Assembly (NCBI GenBank): GCA_039583875.1
Contig: CM077164.1
Location: 70,773,628-70,837,627 of the forward strand
Direction: 5' to 3'
From: Platanthera guangdongensis
Taxonomy: Eukaryota; Streptophyta; Magnoliopsida; Asparagales; Orchidaceae
DNA: 64,000 nucleotides
A program made the position numbers and the translations under genes. Shown in pieces: positions 9,169 to 20,735 of the stretch (positions are counted from its first letter, which is position 1; every line of letters starts with the position of its first letter). The notes beneath the pieces are model-generated. The model saw nothing but the letters and a program-made list of their open reading frames with translations, was not told the origin of the DNA and did no database searches.

Positions 9169-10812
9169 ATGTCAGACCATCAGTCAACCGAGAACCATGC
9201 TCCAAGTCCCAGTGAATATCCTCTCTGGGAAGCCTTTGAGCAATCGCGTCGAGAGAATGCTCAACAGTTCCAAGCTATCAACAAAGTTCTTGCTGCTATA
9301 ACGCAGCGATTGGATGCTCATCCAGCAGCTGCTCCAGCTGCTCCAATCAACCCAACACCAACAGCAGAGCGTCAGTAAGCTTACTCTCAAGCTTGCCCGT
9401 CGTTCTATCCCCCGTACACTCCAACCTTTCCGCAAGGGCCTGCAGCTCCTTTGCGGACTCAAGATGAAGAGTTCGCTGCTTGCCATAACTTCTTCCGGGA
9501 AGCAGCCCGGGGAAGTCCAGCTAGAGTTCTCAACTTTCAGGGAAGTCATCCCTACCCTTCAGCTCCTGCCCCTGCTCCTCCTGCAGCAGCTTTTCCTTTT
9601 TATCCTCATGCTACTTTTGCAGCTGCAGCTTATGCTCCTTTTTATCCCTATGATGTAGGAGAGCAAGAAGAACCTTCACCATTCGTGGAGAGTGTCCGCC
9701 ATGAGCCAACTCCAGCAAACTTCAGAGAGCCTCGACTACCAACCTACACTGGAGAGACAGATCCAATAAAGCACCTCCAAGCTTTTGAGTCAGCCGTTGC
9801 TCTCAAGACTCTCTCAGATGCAACCAAGTGCAAGCTTCTTGTTACCTCTTTTGATGGGCAAGTGAGGGACTGGTTCTATGGCCTCCGTCCTCACTCCATC
9901 GCTTCCTTCCTTGATCTTCGAAGTGAGTTTCTTCTCAGATTCTCTACGTCAACTAAGAGAAAGGGCGGTCCTGAAGCCCTCTTTGAGATCAAGCAGCGCG
10001 GTAATGAGACTTGGTCTCAGTTTGTGGATCGATTCCAAAGAGAGATTTTGGACATCGAGGTTACTGACCAAGAGATGTACCGAGTGGCTCTTATCCACGG
10101 TCTTCGTGAAGGGCCTCTCAAATTTGAAGCCAATGTCCGTGCTCCAAGGACATATCAAGAGTTGATTGTTCTAGCCAACTCATACATCCGAGGCGAAAAG
10201 AGCAATCCAGGCTTCGTCTCCAAACTTCTATCCGAGGAGGATCCCTCCCGCAAGCATCCTCCAAGGTCTCCTCGCAATCACGCCCCAACTTACTCAAGGA
10301 AGGAGAGAAGGCTTCATCGCCAGCGATACTCCTTCCCAAGCCGAGACAATGCTCAAGATCCGTTACTACCACTAGCTCCTTCTCAAACAGCAACTGTTCA
10401 ACAAGAGCAAGACGATAACTTGCATGAGTCTGATCTCGACGACGTCGTGCAAGAAGTAGTCCAGATCATGAAAGATAGGGCAAACTACAAGAAGCCCTAT
10501 CAGCCGACCGATCAGAGGTCTAGAAACTCAGAGCCTTATTGTGAATTCCACAAAGAGTCAGGCCATCGAACAGAAGACTGCCGAGCATTCCGCCAGCTTG
10601 TGCAAAGGATGCTCCGGCAGGGCAAGATGCATGACTTGCTTCCTAAAGAAGATCGCCCTGATCCAGCAACTTCAAGGGGCAAAGAACTTTCAGACGCTCC
10701 TTGCTCCTCAAGAGGAGTGAACCGCGTCGCAGAGCCTCCTCTCCTCGTTGTTAACCAAGAAGTCGAATGCTTCGATGCCAACGACGAGGGCATACTGGGA
10801 AGGCTATTCTAA
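9169..10812 (+). pseudogene. gag: T1 gag (Retrotrans_gag type) with one in-frame stop
   Basis: Capsid/nucleocapsid protein of a Tat-like element. The frame runs 547 codons from the ATG at 9169, interrupted only by TAA at 9376 (codon 70, GCGTCAG-TAA-GCT). The second part alone would give about 453 aa. The central Retrotrans_gag domain spans roughly residues 190-350, with the DWFYGLRP, WSQFVDRFQ and LKFEANVRAP blocks. A zinc-finger variant CEFHKESGHRTEDC (C-X2-H-X4-H-X4-C) lies at about 458-471, typical of Tat gag. The N-terminus matches T2 gag (MSD... PLWEA). The frame ends soon after the knuckle, with no protease, so pol was lost. The stop may be recent or read through. Confidence 0.85.
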
Positions 10813-12223
10813 GCTAGCGATGGACTTCACAGTCCTCCAAAGCGATGGACTTCACAGTCCTCCGGAGCTCCTTGCAACCTTCAGGGGTTATCTCAACCCT
10901 TTCTCTCTCTCCTTTTCAAACATTTTCATTACAACACTTCTCAGTGTTCTTTACTTGCTTTCCAGCAAAGCTTTTATTCAGGGATCCCGTACTGACACAG
11001 TTCCCTTCTTGTGTTGCTCCTTCCTCTCTTCTCCCTCTCTTAGGATCGTTACGTCAATGAGATTTCGCCGAGTCTGAAACGTTCCCTCCGTAGTTTGTTT
11101 TCGCACTACCGCTTCGACCACACATGGCGGGAGTATACCCATGTGTGCAGTGGGAGCAGTTCAATCACGAGAATGGGCTTCAGACTTAGGATCCTAGCCA
11201 ACATCTGACACAGAGTGTGTGCTAGGGGAGCCCCATGTGTTAGCTCTATTGTGCGTCCTATAGGATACATTACGGTTAGGATGATCTTCGCTGGACAAGC
11301 AATGGCAATCAAGCGTAGCCTTGTCTCTTTTCTCATCCTTTAACTGTGGTGGCCGAAGCACTCTCCGTTATCCTCGATCCGTGCCTTCTCGGGTTCGCAA
11401 CCCCACTGATCAATATACAGACAAGATAGGCCTCTTGGCGCAACCCGTCTCGTTGATCAGTGATGCTTGTACCCAAGGCGAGAGAGCGGTCCTTTTAGCG
11501 GTCCTTCTCAGGACCTTTCCCTTGCTTTCCTCTTTTGTGCCCTCCTTGAGGATGCGCGGCCAGCCCGCTTTGAGCAGGATCATGCTCGAAACGATTTTTC
11601 GGGCAAGTGATGCATAAGGCCCACGGGGAACACCTGTGGCAGCATTCAACCCTCCTTAGTCATTCCGAACATGGACCTCTTTTTCCTTTTCCCCCCTCCT
11701 TGAGGATGCGCGGCCAGCCCGCTTTGAGTAGGACTGTACTCGGGATGATTTTTCGGGCAAGTGATGCATAAGGCCCACGGGGAACACCTGTGGCAGCATT
11801 CAACCCTCTTTAGTCATTCCGGGTACAGACCTCCTTTTCTCTCTTCCCTCCTTTCACAGGTGAACAGGTTAATCCAACCTGCCAAAAGGATTTCCAGCCA
11901 TGTCAACAGCTAGTGCTCGATTCATTAATCTGGACTTCGTGATAATGTTCATCGGGCATTTCTCTTGCTACTTGGTCATATCGACCCTATCTCATCAACC
12001 TTCATGGGTTATCTCAAAAAGATTTTCAGCAATCACTTTGCTTATGCTCACCTCATATACTTTGCCTGCTCAAGCTCTATCATATGGAGATTCACAGAGC
12101 TACTCATTATTCTTTCCAAAGTCTAATGGCGTCAAACATTAATCGAGTCATATCAACATTTTTGGTATGGTTCTGGTGCGGTTATCCTCGCGTCTTATTT
12201 GCTTCTAATCTCTCTCCTCACAG
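10813..12223 (+). other. T1 non-coding tail, part 1
   Basis: No credible coding region. It begins with a 22-bp block (starting GCGATGGACTTCAC) present twice in a row at 10817 and 10842, then pyrimidine-rich sequence, then the 154-bp tandem duplication listed separately. The segment around 11890-12150 matches T2's tail at about 21400-21730 in reverse complement, so this tail is a conserved part of the family. Confidence 0.7.
11541..11848 (+). repeat. 154-bp tandem duplication in T1 tail
   Basis: Two copies starting CCTCCTTGAGGATGCGCGG at 11541 and 11695, differing mainly around the middle (CATGCTCGAAACG versus TGTACTCGGGATG). Confidence 0.85.
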
Positions 12224-12838
12224 AGGTTAGCAAACCCTTGCAAGCCTTCTCCACAGGTACTTGCAAGCTCCATTCATATGCAAATTGTCTGCTTCTAACT
12301 TTTCTCTTTGTAGAGAACAACAGACACCTGCAAACCTCATCCAGGTACTTGCAGTTTAAATCATTATTTTATCTCTGCTGCTTACTCTTCACTTTGCAGT
12401 GGTTAGCAGACATCTGCAAGTCATTCAGGTACTTGCAGCTTATCTCTATATACAATATCTGCCTCTAACTCTCTTCTTGCAGAAGTCACCAACACTTGCA
12501 AGCTCCATGTTGGGTATTGTATCCACGATCACCTAGATTTGAGGAAGCCACCTATCAAGCTAAGATGAATTCACAATGTATTTGATGAAACACTTTAAGT
12601 TGTACTTGCAGTTCCTCCACGCTAAGTGCACACCAATGTCAGGGTGCAGTAGGTCAATATACACGGGTCTGCACGACGTAATCCCTCGTTGAGCAGATCA
12701 GTGTGTTGGCCTATGTGTACTCTCTCTATTGGAGTGCACTTACTTTCAAGTACAGGGCCGCTCATATGCAAGAGAAGATAAGGAGCACAGAGGATCAAGG
12801 AGCAGCTCCTAGGTGGAAGACGACAAATCGTCCAAGGC

Positions 12839-13160
12839 AAATTCGACGAGAATCACCAAGTGATTCTCGCCGAATCGGCGAGAATCACTAGTGATTCTCG
12901 CCGAATCGACGAGAATCATTAGTGATTCTCGCCGACTCCTCTGGCCACCTCTAAATGGTGCCAAGTAAGATTCGACGAGAATCACTAGTGATTCTCGCCG
13001 AACCAGTGGCCAAGGAGCTCATGTATACAAAGTACAATTCGCTGAGAATCAATAAGTGATTCGACGAGAATCACAAGCGATTCTCGACGAATCGACGAGA
13101 ATCACTTGGTGATTCTCGCCGATTCGTCGAGAATCGCCTGCGATTCTCGCCGAATTTTCC
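12839..13160. repeat. Palindromic minisatellite in C1-family solo LTR
   Basis: Same GATTCTCGNCGAATC units as 3478-3836 but with different unit number and arrangement, so the array evolves faster than the rest of the LTR. Confidence 0.85.
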
Positions 13161-13275
13161 TTGGCGTTTTCTCTGGAATTTCCTGAACCAGATTCTGCCT
13201 TTGGACCATTTTGAACCGGATTTCGGGGTTATACCTGTGGGTCCCACAACGGTCAAATTTGTTGTATCTACAGGG

Positions 13276-13283
13276 TATAAATA
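13276..13283 (+). promoter_or_regulatory. TATA box of C1-family solo LTR
   Basis: TATAAATA, about 116 bp downstream of the palindromic array; counterpart of 3352-3359. Confidence 0.7.
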
Positions 13284-14481
13284 CATGGGTATTTTGAACA
13301 GTAACTCTACGGAAAAGAGAGAAAGAAAACCGAGCCGCAACGTAACCCTAAATTCGCGAAATCGCTCCGCTCCGCCGCCGCCGCTCGCGTCAAGTGGTCG
13401 CCGCTGCTGATCGCTCTTCTTCCCGATCTCCGGTGACAGAAGCTTAGCAAAGCTTGAGTCTCACGCGTCTATCCGGAGATCTCTTGTCTCTCGATTTGTT
13501 GACCGGGAAAAACTCCCCCGTCCGAATCGATCGAGACGACTGATCCTAGAGTGACCGTTGGTAGACCTAGCTTGCTTCGCTACGAAGTTTGGATCTCTAA
13601 GTCCTGCAGCTGCCGCTCGTCATCGTAGCCGCCGACCCCGAAGCTAGCCGCCGCTCGTGTGCCGCCGCCGGTTCCGGGGAGATCCTCTCCAAGAGAGACC
13701 AAGGTCGTAGACTCTTCATCGACTTCAAGAACACGTCGTCGAACAAAGAGGAACACCGTAGTCTCCAAGAGAAGTTTGTATCACGTGTACATTCTACATT
13801 TATTTTATTGTAAAGGAACTTTTGTTCCGTGTTGTAAGGGTTGGGTGCAACCCGTTTTGTGGGAGTGTTGACTCTCACGTGTGGAAGGGCTCCTTCCGTT
13901 AGTGAAGGGATTGGATTTCAATCCCGTTGGAGAAGTGACCGAGTCGTCCCTTGTTGGGGAGATAGGTCGTAGGGGGAAAGTGGATGTACCCAAGTCGGGG
14001 AACCACTATAAATTTGCTGTGTATTCTGTGTGCTGTGGTTTTTGTTTTTATTGTGCAGGTACATCTGTAAATTCCGCAGAAGAACCACACGTCACCTATT
14101 CCCCCCCCCCCATAGGTGCACATAGTTGACACTAGGTGGACTTTCACTCCATTCAGGTACTTGCAAGTTACTTTCATGTACTATGCATACTCTTAACTCT
14201 TCTCTCGCAGAGACCACCAAAGATTTGCAAGTTCCTTCCAGGTACTTGTAACTCATTTTTTCTGTCCTTGTATACTCTTTTCCCTTCTCTTTTTGCAGAG
14301 AATGACAGGTGCTTGCAAGCCTCTATCAGGTACTTGCAAGTTATTATGCCTTTCTGTTTTCCCTCACTATTGTTTTGCAGAACTTTACAGGAGAAGCGCC
14401 TTCTTCGTTTTGCAAAATCAAACTCAGGTACACACTCGATGTACCACTCATACATGCTTACCCTTAATTTTCCTCTTGCAG

Positions 14482-14636
14482 GAAAATAAAACAGGAAACA
14501 CCAAGCTTGTAAGGAGAGACTTCAGGTTCTATCTCTCCTTGCCTCCCCCTCTCTTTCCTTTGGGGTGGATCACGATTTTCGTGGGTCTCCAACTTTTTCG
14601 AAGTTCCCTTCGGAACTTAAAAAAGTGCGGGGATTA
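14482..14636 (+). other. T1 3' end of interior and polypurine tract
   Basis: No gene. It ends AAAAAAGTGCGGGGATTA immediately before the LTR start at 14637, the plus-strand primer position. An inverted repeat GAAGTTCC/GGAACTT lies just upstream. The same block occurs in reverse complement beside both T2-type LTR ends (20736-20795 and 21953-21985). Confidence 0.75.
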
Positions 14637-16603
14637 TGTTAACCCAGAAATCGGCGATCCTTCCCAAGGTGGCCAGCTGGCTAGTCGCGACCCTTAGGTT
14701 CTCCCTTTCGATCGCGACAAGTCCCCGCGTATGCGGACAATTTTCCCTGTACGCCTAGGTTTCCTAGCAACCGCGTGCCCTGCGGGACGGCGGGCTGTTC
14801 CCATGGCTCACCCTCGCGGGACATGCGGTTAGGTCCGCTAATCGTGCAGTGCTTTTCCTTGCAGGAGTTCGCCAACAGCACCACCGGGAGCGACCTCCTA
14901 ATCAGCCCAAGGAGCGGCAGTCTCCTGCCGCCATCCGTCGGGGTCGCCCACTAGGGGCGACCTCCCTGCTGCCCGAGGGGCGGCGGCCTCCTGCCGCCGT
15001 CCGTCGAGGCCGCCCACCCAGTGCGGCCTCTGCCCCCCAGCCGGGCGGACTCCCCCTGGAGTCCGCCCAGGCCGCCCGCAAGGGGGCGGCCAGGCCCTGC
15101 CGGGCGGACTCCCCCTGGAGTCCGCCCAGGCCGCCCGCTAGGGGGCGGCCCCGGCACCCAGCCGGGCGGACTCCCCCTGGAGTCCGCCCAGGCCGCCCGC
15201 AAGGGGGCGGCCAGGCCCTGCCGGGCGGACTCCCCCTGGAGTCCGCCCAGGCCGCCCGCTAGGGGGCGGCCCCGGCACCCAACCGGGCGTACTCCCCCTG
15301 GAGTCCGCCCAGGCCGCCCGCAAGGGGGCGGCCCGGCCCGCCGGGCGGACTCCCCCTGGAGTCCGCCCAGGCCGCCCGCTAGGGGGCGGCCCCGGCGACC
15401 AGCCGGGCGGACTCCCTCTGGAGTCCGCCCAGGCCGCCCGCAAGGGGGCGGCCAGGCCCGCAGGGCGGACTCCCCCTGGAGTCCGCCCAGGCCGCCCGCT
15501 AGGGGGCGGCCCCGGCGACCAGCCGGGCGGACTCCCCCTGGAGTCCGCCCAGGCCTCCCGCAAGGGGGCGGCCAGGCTCGCCGGGCGGACTCCCCCTGGA
15601 GTCCGCCCAGGCCACCCGCTAGGGGGCGGCCCCGGCGTCCCGCCGGGCGGACTCCCCCTGGAGTCCGCCTAGGTCGCCCGCTAGGGGGCGACCTCCAGTT
15701 CTCTGCAGGAGGATCCGCTTGCTTCATCAGTCGAGGTGGCGGACGCAAAATCTCAGTCCGCGGAGTCCGCGCAGGTCGTCATGCTGATGTCACTGGGCCC
15801 CGCTTCTTCAAGAACTTCCCTGGGCCTATAAATACCCCTGAAGCCTGTCATTCAAGGATCCGGGTGGTGGAGATAGGTCTTGCCAGCTGCCCCTGCGGAC
15901 TCCGTTTTCCAGTCCGTCATCACCTCTCCAGCAAGCTCTGCGGACTCAGTTTCCTGTCCGCGCAGTCCTCCACAGCTCTTCAGCAGCTTGCCAGCAGACT
16001 CTGCAGACTCAGTTTCCCAGTCCTCCAGCAGCTAGCAGACTATTTTACTTAGTCTCTGGCAGTTTCTCTTCTCTGCTTTCTGGTAACTTCTTCTCTCTTA
16101 GCCGCCAGCTTCTCCTTGTACCCCTTTTATTGATTTGTTGTAAAGGTGTGCTTGTAAGTTTGTAACCTCTAGCTTTTAATAAAAGGAAAGCCCGTCGCAG
16201 GAGTGACATTTAGGCCGCGACGGGCGAAGTGTGTTGTTGCCGCTGCTAGCGGCCCCCTCTTCTCTCCTCTGCTCAACAAGCCTTGCTCCTCTGCTCAGCA
16301 AGCCTTGCTCCTCTGCTCAGCAAGCCTTGCTCCTCTGCTCAGCAAGCCTTGCCCTCAGCTCAGCTCAGCTCTCCTCGGCTTTCAACCTGCAAGTGCAACC
16401 ATTGCGATTACTGTCTGCTCGACCGTTCCCGGTCTCCCTCCTCTTCCCCTCTTGATCAACCCTCTCTGTTGATCAAGGCTCGCCTCTTCTCTCAAGCCTC
16501 TCCCTTCCTCCGCAACCTTCTCCTTCCTCCTCACCTAGTCTGTGAGGCCCAATCACCCCCTCGGTGATAGCTGTCCCCCCGGTGCCGTTTTCGCGCATCA
16601 ACA
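14637..16603 (+). repeat. T1 3' LTR (1967 bp)
   Basis: TGTTAACCCAGAAATCGG ... GCGCATCAACA, followed by TSD CCCGC. It is nearly identical to the 5' LTR; differences are mainly scattered substitutions in the palindrome array (15040-15690) and one fewer 22-bp unit at 16260-16352. TATA at 15827-15834. Confidence 0.93.
15040..15690. repeat. GC-rich double-palindrome array in T1 3' LTR
   Basis: Sister copy of 7498-8155, about 11 units with the same 60/120-bp periodicity. Confidence 0.92.
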
Positions 16604-16662
16604 CCCGCGTCCCATCTCGTGTCGCCCATCCTAAACCCAAATTTGGGATTTGGGGTGTTACA

Positions 16663-16674
16663 ACCCTCCCCTCC
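16663..16674 (-). other. G1 polypurine tract
   Basis: Minus strand GGAGGGGAGGGT immediately precedes the 3' LTR start TGTAACACC at 16662. Confidence 0.8.
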
Positions 16675-16780
16675 TTATAATAAATTTCGTCCCGAAATTT
16701 GCACACAGTAAGGAAATTAGACGCAAGATGTTATAACTTCACAAAAGTTTGATACACCTTGACACTCACTGCATCACAGT

Positions 16781-19031
16781 TTACACAAACAGCTCGGGAA
16801 ATTCAGCTCGCATGGTCTGCTCTCGCTCTCATGTTAGCTCCTCATGGTCACAATTGTCCCACCGAACCTTGAACATTTTGATTGTCTTGTTCTGCAACTG
16901 TTTATCGACTCGATCCTCGATCCGAATGTGCCTAACCTTCGTCGTTTGCCCATACTCCACCGTCACACGATCATTCTCGATCACTTGAGCTGGATCTTTG
17001 ACGGCTTTCCAAAGCACAGAGATGTGAAACACATCATGTAATCCACTCAATTCTGCCGAAAGAGCTAGCCGATAGGCAGCTTCCCCAATTCGCTCCACCA
17101 CTTCAAACTGACCAAGATATCTCAAACTTAACTTTTTCAGACGCCAAATCCTGGACACGCCTTTGAAGGGCTTAATCTTCAAATATACGCAATCACCCAC
17201 CGCGAACTCCACGTTCTGGTGCTTTTCGTTGTAGTATTTTGCTTGTCGATCCTGGGCTATCTGTAGACTCTCCCGAATATAGCGTATTGTCGAGTTCGCT
17301 TCATCAACTTCTTTCCGCTTATAGAGTTTGGATTCGCCTGCTTCTGCCCATACTAACGGTGTACGACACTTCCGACCAAACAGAGCTTCAAACGGTGTCA
17401 TACCGATGCTCGCTTGATAGCTATTGTTGTAGAAAAACTCCACCATATAGATATGATCTTCCCATCTCTTACCAAAATCTAGGGCGCACATTCGAAGCAT
17501 ATCCTCCATTGTTCTGTTGGTCCTCTCAGTCTGGCCATCCGTTCAGGGATGAAAGGTCGTACTGAACGTCAATTTCGTGCCCAACAGCTGATGGATTAGC
17601 CTCAAATCACTTGATGTGAATCGCCCATCACGGTCACTCACGATGCTACGAGGAACACCGTGTAGCCGTACAATCTGCTCAACATAGAGTTTTGTCAAAC
17701 TTTCCACTGAATCGTCCGCTTGTTTGGAAGGAAGTGAGCCACTTTCGTCAACCGGTATACAATTACCCAGATTGAATAATTCACGCATTGAGATCTCGGC
17801 AACCCGTGCACTAAATCCATTGAAATATCATCGAACTTCCATTCCGGAATCGGTAATGACTTCAAGAAACCTCCAGGCTTCTGGCATTCCGCTTTCACCA
17901 AAGCACAAGTTTGACATTTAGCCACATAATGAGCTATGTCCTTTTTGAGTCCTGGCCACCAGAATAACTTTTCATGTCCTTAAACATCTTTGTGCTCACA
18001 GGGTGAATTGAGTACTTTGTAAAGTGAGCTTCGTACATCAACTCTTCTCACAACTTACCCATATTCGGGACGCACAAACGATCCTCTTTCCGCAAAAGGC
18101 CGTTATCCCAGGAGAATTGGCCATCTAGCCCATCCTTTGTATAACGTTGGAGACTTTCATCCAGCTCCGTTGCTCGTCGAATCCTGTCCGCAAGGTTATA
18201 TTGTACCTCCATCCAGTTCAAACATGCATCGGCTGTGGAATTCTTGTCCACACAAGAAATCTCTAACGCTTCCAACTCCCAGATCAGTCGATCATCGTGC
18301 ATCTGCAACCAATTTGCCCTTGACGGAGCCCTACGACTCAAGGAATCAGCGACCATGTTTACCTTCCCGGGAGTATAATGAATCTCAAAGGTGTAGTCCC
18401 CAAGGAACTCCAACCACCTTCGTCGTCGCATATTCAGATCCTTCTGCGCCAACAAGTACTTTAGGCTCTTATGGCCCGTAAAGATATCCACTTTTATGCC
18501 ATAAAGATAATGTCGTCATAACTTAAGTGCAAAGATCACCGCCGCCAACTCCAAGTCATGGACGGGATAATTTCGCTCATGCACTTTCAACTGGCGTGAG
18601 CCATAAGCAATCACCTTTCCAAACTGCAGAAGAACGCAGCCTAAGCCGCTTCCGGACGCATCACTATAGATCTCATAGCCGTCTGTCCCACATGGCGATG
18701 TCAACCCAGGCGCCGTGGTCAAACGACTCTTTATCTCTTCAAAAGCTCGCGCGCACTCCGACGTCCAAACAAACTTCTGATCCTCCCTCGTCAGTGTGGT
18801 CAGAGGCAAAACGATCCACGAGAAGTTTTCGACAAAACGTCTATAGTAGTCTGCCAGTCCATGGAAACTCCGGACTTCGGCCACCGAAGACAACACCGAC
18901 CACTCCTGTATGACTTTTATCTTTGCCGGATCCACTGCGATTCCCTCTCCACTTACCACATGGCCAAGAAAAGCCACTGACGAGAGCCAAAACTCGCACT
19001 TCGAGAACTTGACATAGAGCTTATTCCTCTA
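16781..19031 (-). pseudogene. pol: G1 pol, C-terminal half: RT thumb, RNase H, integrase, chromodomain
   Basis: Translated on the minus strand from 19031. It begins [13 protein letters not shown] and [11 protein letters not shown] (end of RT), then RNase H-like ([14 protein letters not shown], catalytic Asp present, and [19 protein letters not shown]). The integrase zinc-binding part ends CQTCALVKAE. The integrase core has Asp in MDLVHGLPRS and SDRDGRFTS and Glu in TDGQTERTN. The C-terminus ends in a degenerate chromodomain (FKVRWDNCDHEELT, next Trp codon now TGA). Stops and frameshifts near 18516, 18050, 17930, 17690 and 17545 make it non-functional. The chromodomain places G1 among Del/Tekay-like chromoviruses. 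Pol continues N-terminally at 54907 once T2 is removed: the two ends join in frame as [10 protein letters not shown]. Confidence 0.9.
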
Positions 19032-20735
19032 TGTTGATGCACAAAATGCGCCCTCACTGTCGATGCACGAAAGCGGATAGGGGGTCGAGCACCACCAGCT
19101 AACGGTTAGAGCACGGGGGAAGGAAGGAAGGGAAAAGTGGAAGACTGCAAGCCGTTATCTACTAAGCGGATGAGAGAAAAAAGAACAGCCGAGCCGTGAA
19201 CCACGGCAACACCCGACTTCGCCCGTCGTGGCCTGAATACCTCTCTTGCGACGGGCTTTCCTTTGATTAAAAGTGAAGAGTTACAACTTGTTAATACACC
19301 TTTACCACAAAGTAATAAATGGTACAAGAAGGAAGTTGGAGGCTAAGGAAGAAGAATGCCAGAGGAGGCCGCGCGAACTGAAGAGCGAAGCTGGCAGGCC
19401 GCGCGGTTAAGGGAAATGGGAGACCGCGCAGACTGGAGAACCACAGGCTGGCAGGCCGCGCGACTAAGGCGCAGAGACGGGTGCGGTCTGAGAAATGGAG
19501 TCCGCAAGAGGAGGGCTTGCTGGCTGACTTTGAGCGTGAGCACCTTGACGATGACGAGAGCTCCCCCCATGAGAGGTATGGGGGGCTATTTATAGGCCTG
19601 AGGATGTAACGACTTGCGGTGACGTTACCCCCGGTGAGACGGTAACTTGTGCGAGATGGAGACAAAGTCCGCCGAGTCCGTAATAGGCCGCACGGACTGG
19701 GACTTGGTACTGAAGCCGGAGCTGCTGTCGGCAAAATGGGAGACTTAGTTGCGGACTGCGATGCGGGTTCGCGGAGTCCGTCACTGCTGAGGTGGGACTG
19801 TCCGCCTACTGCTGGGGTGGAGGATGCTGGAGGACAAGCGGCGGACTGCAAGGAGAATCCGCTGAGTCCGCCGCTGCTGAACTGAGCGAGCTGTAAGGGG
19901 TGCGAGCAGGAGAATGCCCGCGGAGTCCGGCGAGTCCGCACGAGGTTATGCGGACTGGGACTGCCTTCTGGAGGATTTGATGCCTGGCGGGCTGGAAAGA
20001 GTCCGCCACTACTGACTGAGTCCGCGCCAAGACTGCGGACTGAGGGAGAAGTCTGATACTACTGGCTGAGCCTGTGAAAGGCCTGCGGACTGAGGAGGAA
20101 GCTGGTACTGCTGCCGAGAAGCTGGTGTGGGCGAAGGAAAGGGCGGACTACATAGAGCGTCCGCCAAGTCCGTCAAGTCTGCGGCTGCTGCAAAGCTAAG
20201 TCCGCCTATGCTGGAGATGGAGAGCCTGGGTGTTGAGGCTGTTGGGGTTCACCAATGAAGGCAGGCTGGAAGTCTTGATCGCACTTCCAGTCCGCCCATC
20301 TCGTGAGGAACTGGGGAGTCAGCTGCTGGTCTTGGCGGGTAGCCGGACCTGGAATCTGTGCTCTATAGGCGGGCTGGAGGAGTCAGCTGCCCGTGTTGCT
20401 GGGTGAAGGGATATACGACCTGTTGCCGGCCTGGGGTAGGTATGTAGTTGACTCCGGCAGAGAGAGACCTGCAGATACAACCTTGCGGTTAAGCTGAAAA
20501 AAGGGGGGCGACCTGTAGAGGCGGACTGTGGAAGCAGTCCGCGGACCTGCCGACCAAGGAAAGGCGCGCGACCTGGTCGGTCAGACCGCTGAGAACGCGC
20601 AAGCCGCACGGCCTGAGCGAACAGAGAATTCTGTTTGCCATCCCTAGGGCATCACGGCCTCCAGGAGGAACCCGGGGCAGGCCGTGACGAGCGAGCTGGC
20701 TGGCTTGGGAAGGATCGCCGATTTCGGGGTTAACA
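19032..20735 (-). repeat. T2 3' LTR (1704 bp)
   Basis: On the plus strand TGTTGATGCAC ... GGGGTTAACA. It pairs with 53199-54906. It is rich in AGTCCGC/GCGGACT motifs (19645-20700), which lie upstream of a TATA box at 19587-19594 on the minus strand. LTR ends resemble T1's (TGTTAACCC and GCATCAACA) but the middle differs. Confidence 0.92.
19587..19594 (-). promoter_or_regulatory. TATA box of T2 3' LTR
   Basis: TATAAATA on the minus strand, about 50 bp downstream of the AGTCCGC-rich stretch; counterpart at 53754-53761. Confidence 0.7.

Larger units (their letters stand above)
12508..14146 (+). mobile_element. C1-family solo LTR (TSD CTCCA)
   Basis: A complete LTR, TGTTGGGTATTG ... GACTTTCA, flanked by CTCCA at 12503-12507 and 14147-14151. 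It is in opposite orientation to the C1 LTR at 2506-4163 and matches it throughout. It left no interior, so it arose by recombination between the two LTRs of a former element inserted in T1's mini-exon array. Confidence 0.95.
12224..14481 (+). repeat. Tandem mini-exon/intron modules in T1 tail
   Basis: Seven consecutive exon-like segments (12224-12256, 12314-12344, 12400-12428, 12483-12507 plus 14152-14156, 14211-14241, 14299-14329, 14381-14427). Each is preceded by a pyrimidine tract ending in CAG or TAG and followed by a GTAC donor, usually CAG|GTACTTGCA. Intervening introns are 51-57 nt. Several hold a CTAAC or CTAAT branch-like site 15-20 nt before the acceptor. Exons are 29-33 nt except the last (47 nt), so they do not preserve a reading frame and are probably non-coding. 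Module four is split by the solo LTR at 12508-14146. T2 has the same array on its own sense strand. That these are spliced is inference. Confidence 0.65.
7107..16603 (+). mobile_element. T1: non-autonomous Tat-like Gypsy, LTR-gag-LTR (9.5 kb)
   Basis: A complete plus-strand element with two LTRs (7107-9087 and 14637-16603) and TSD CCCGC. The interior has gag but no protease, RT, RNase H or integrase. The tail contains a 154-bp tandem duplication and a mini-exon array (12224-14481), which was later split by a C1-family solo LTR. It resembles gag-only terminal-repeat retrotransposons known in plants. Because the LTRs are very similar it must have moved fairly recently, presumably with pol supplied by a relative. 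T2 shares its LTR ends and tail. Confidence 0.9.
5958..16662 (-). repeat. G1 3' LTR, split by T1 (pieces 5958-7106 and 16609-16662)
   Basis: The sequence at 5958-6395 matches 61597-62028 in G1's right LTR, so both are copies of one LTR. After removing T1 (7107-16603, plus one TSD copy) the LTR continues to 16662, where on the minus strand it starts TGTAACACCCC. A purine tract follows at 16663-16674. The left part is displaced by C2. Adding matching pieces from both LTRs gives an estimated full length near 2.4 kb; a solo relative at 24194-26168 is 1975 bp. Confidence 0.8.

Noticed and set aside
15021..16052. 343-codon ORF and its antisense partner
   Set aside because: Same repeat array in the sister LTR of T1.
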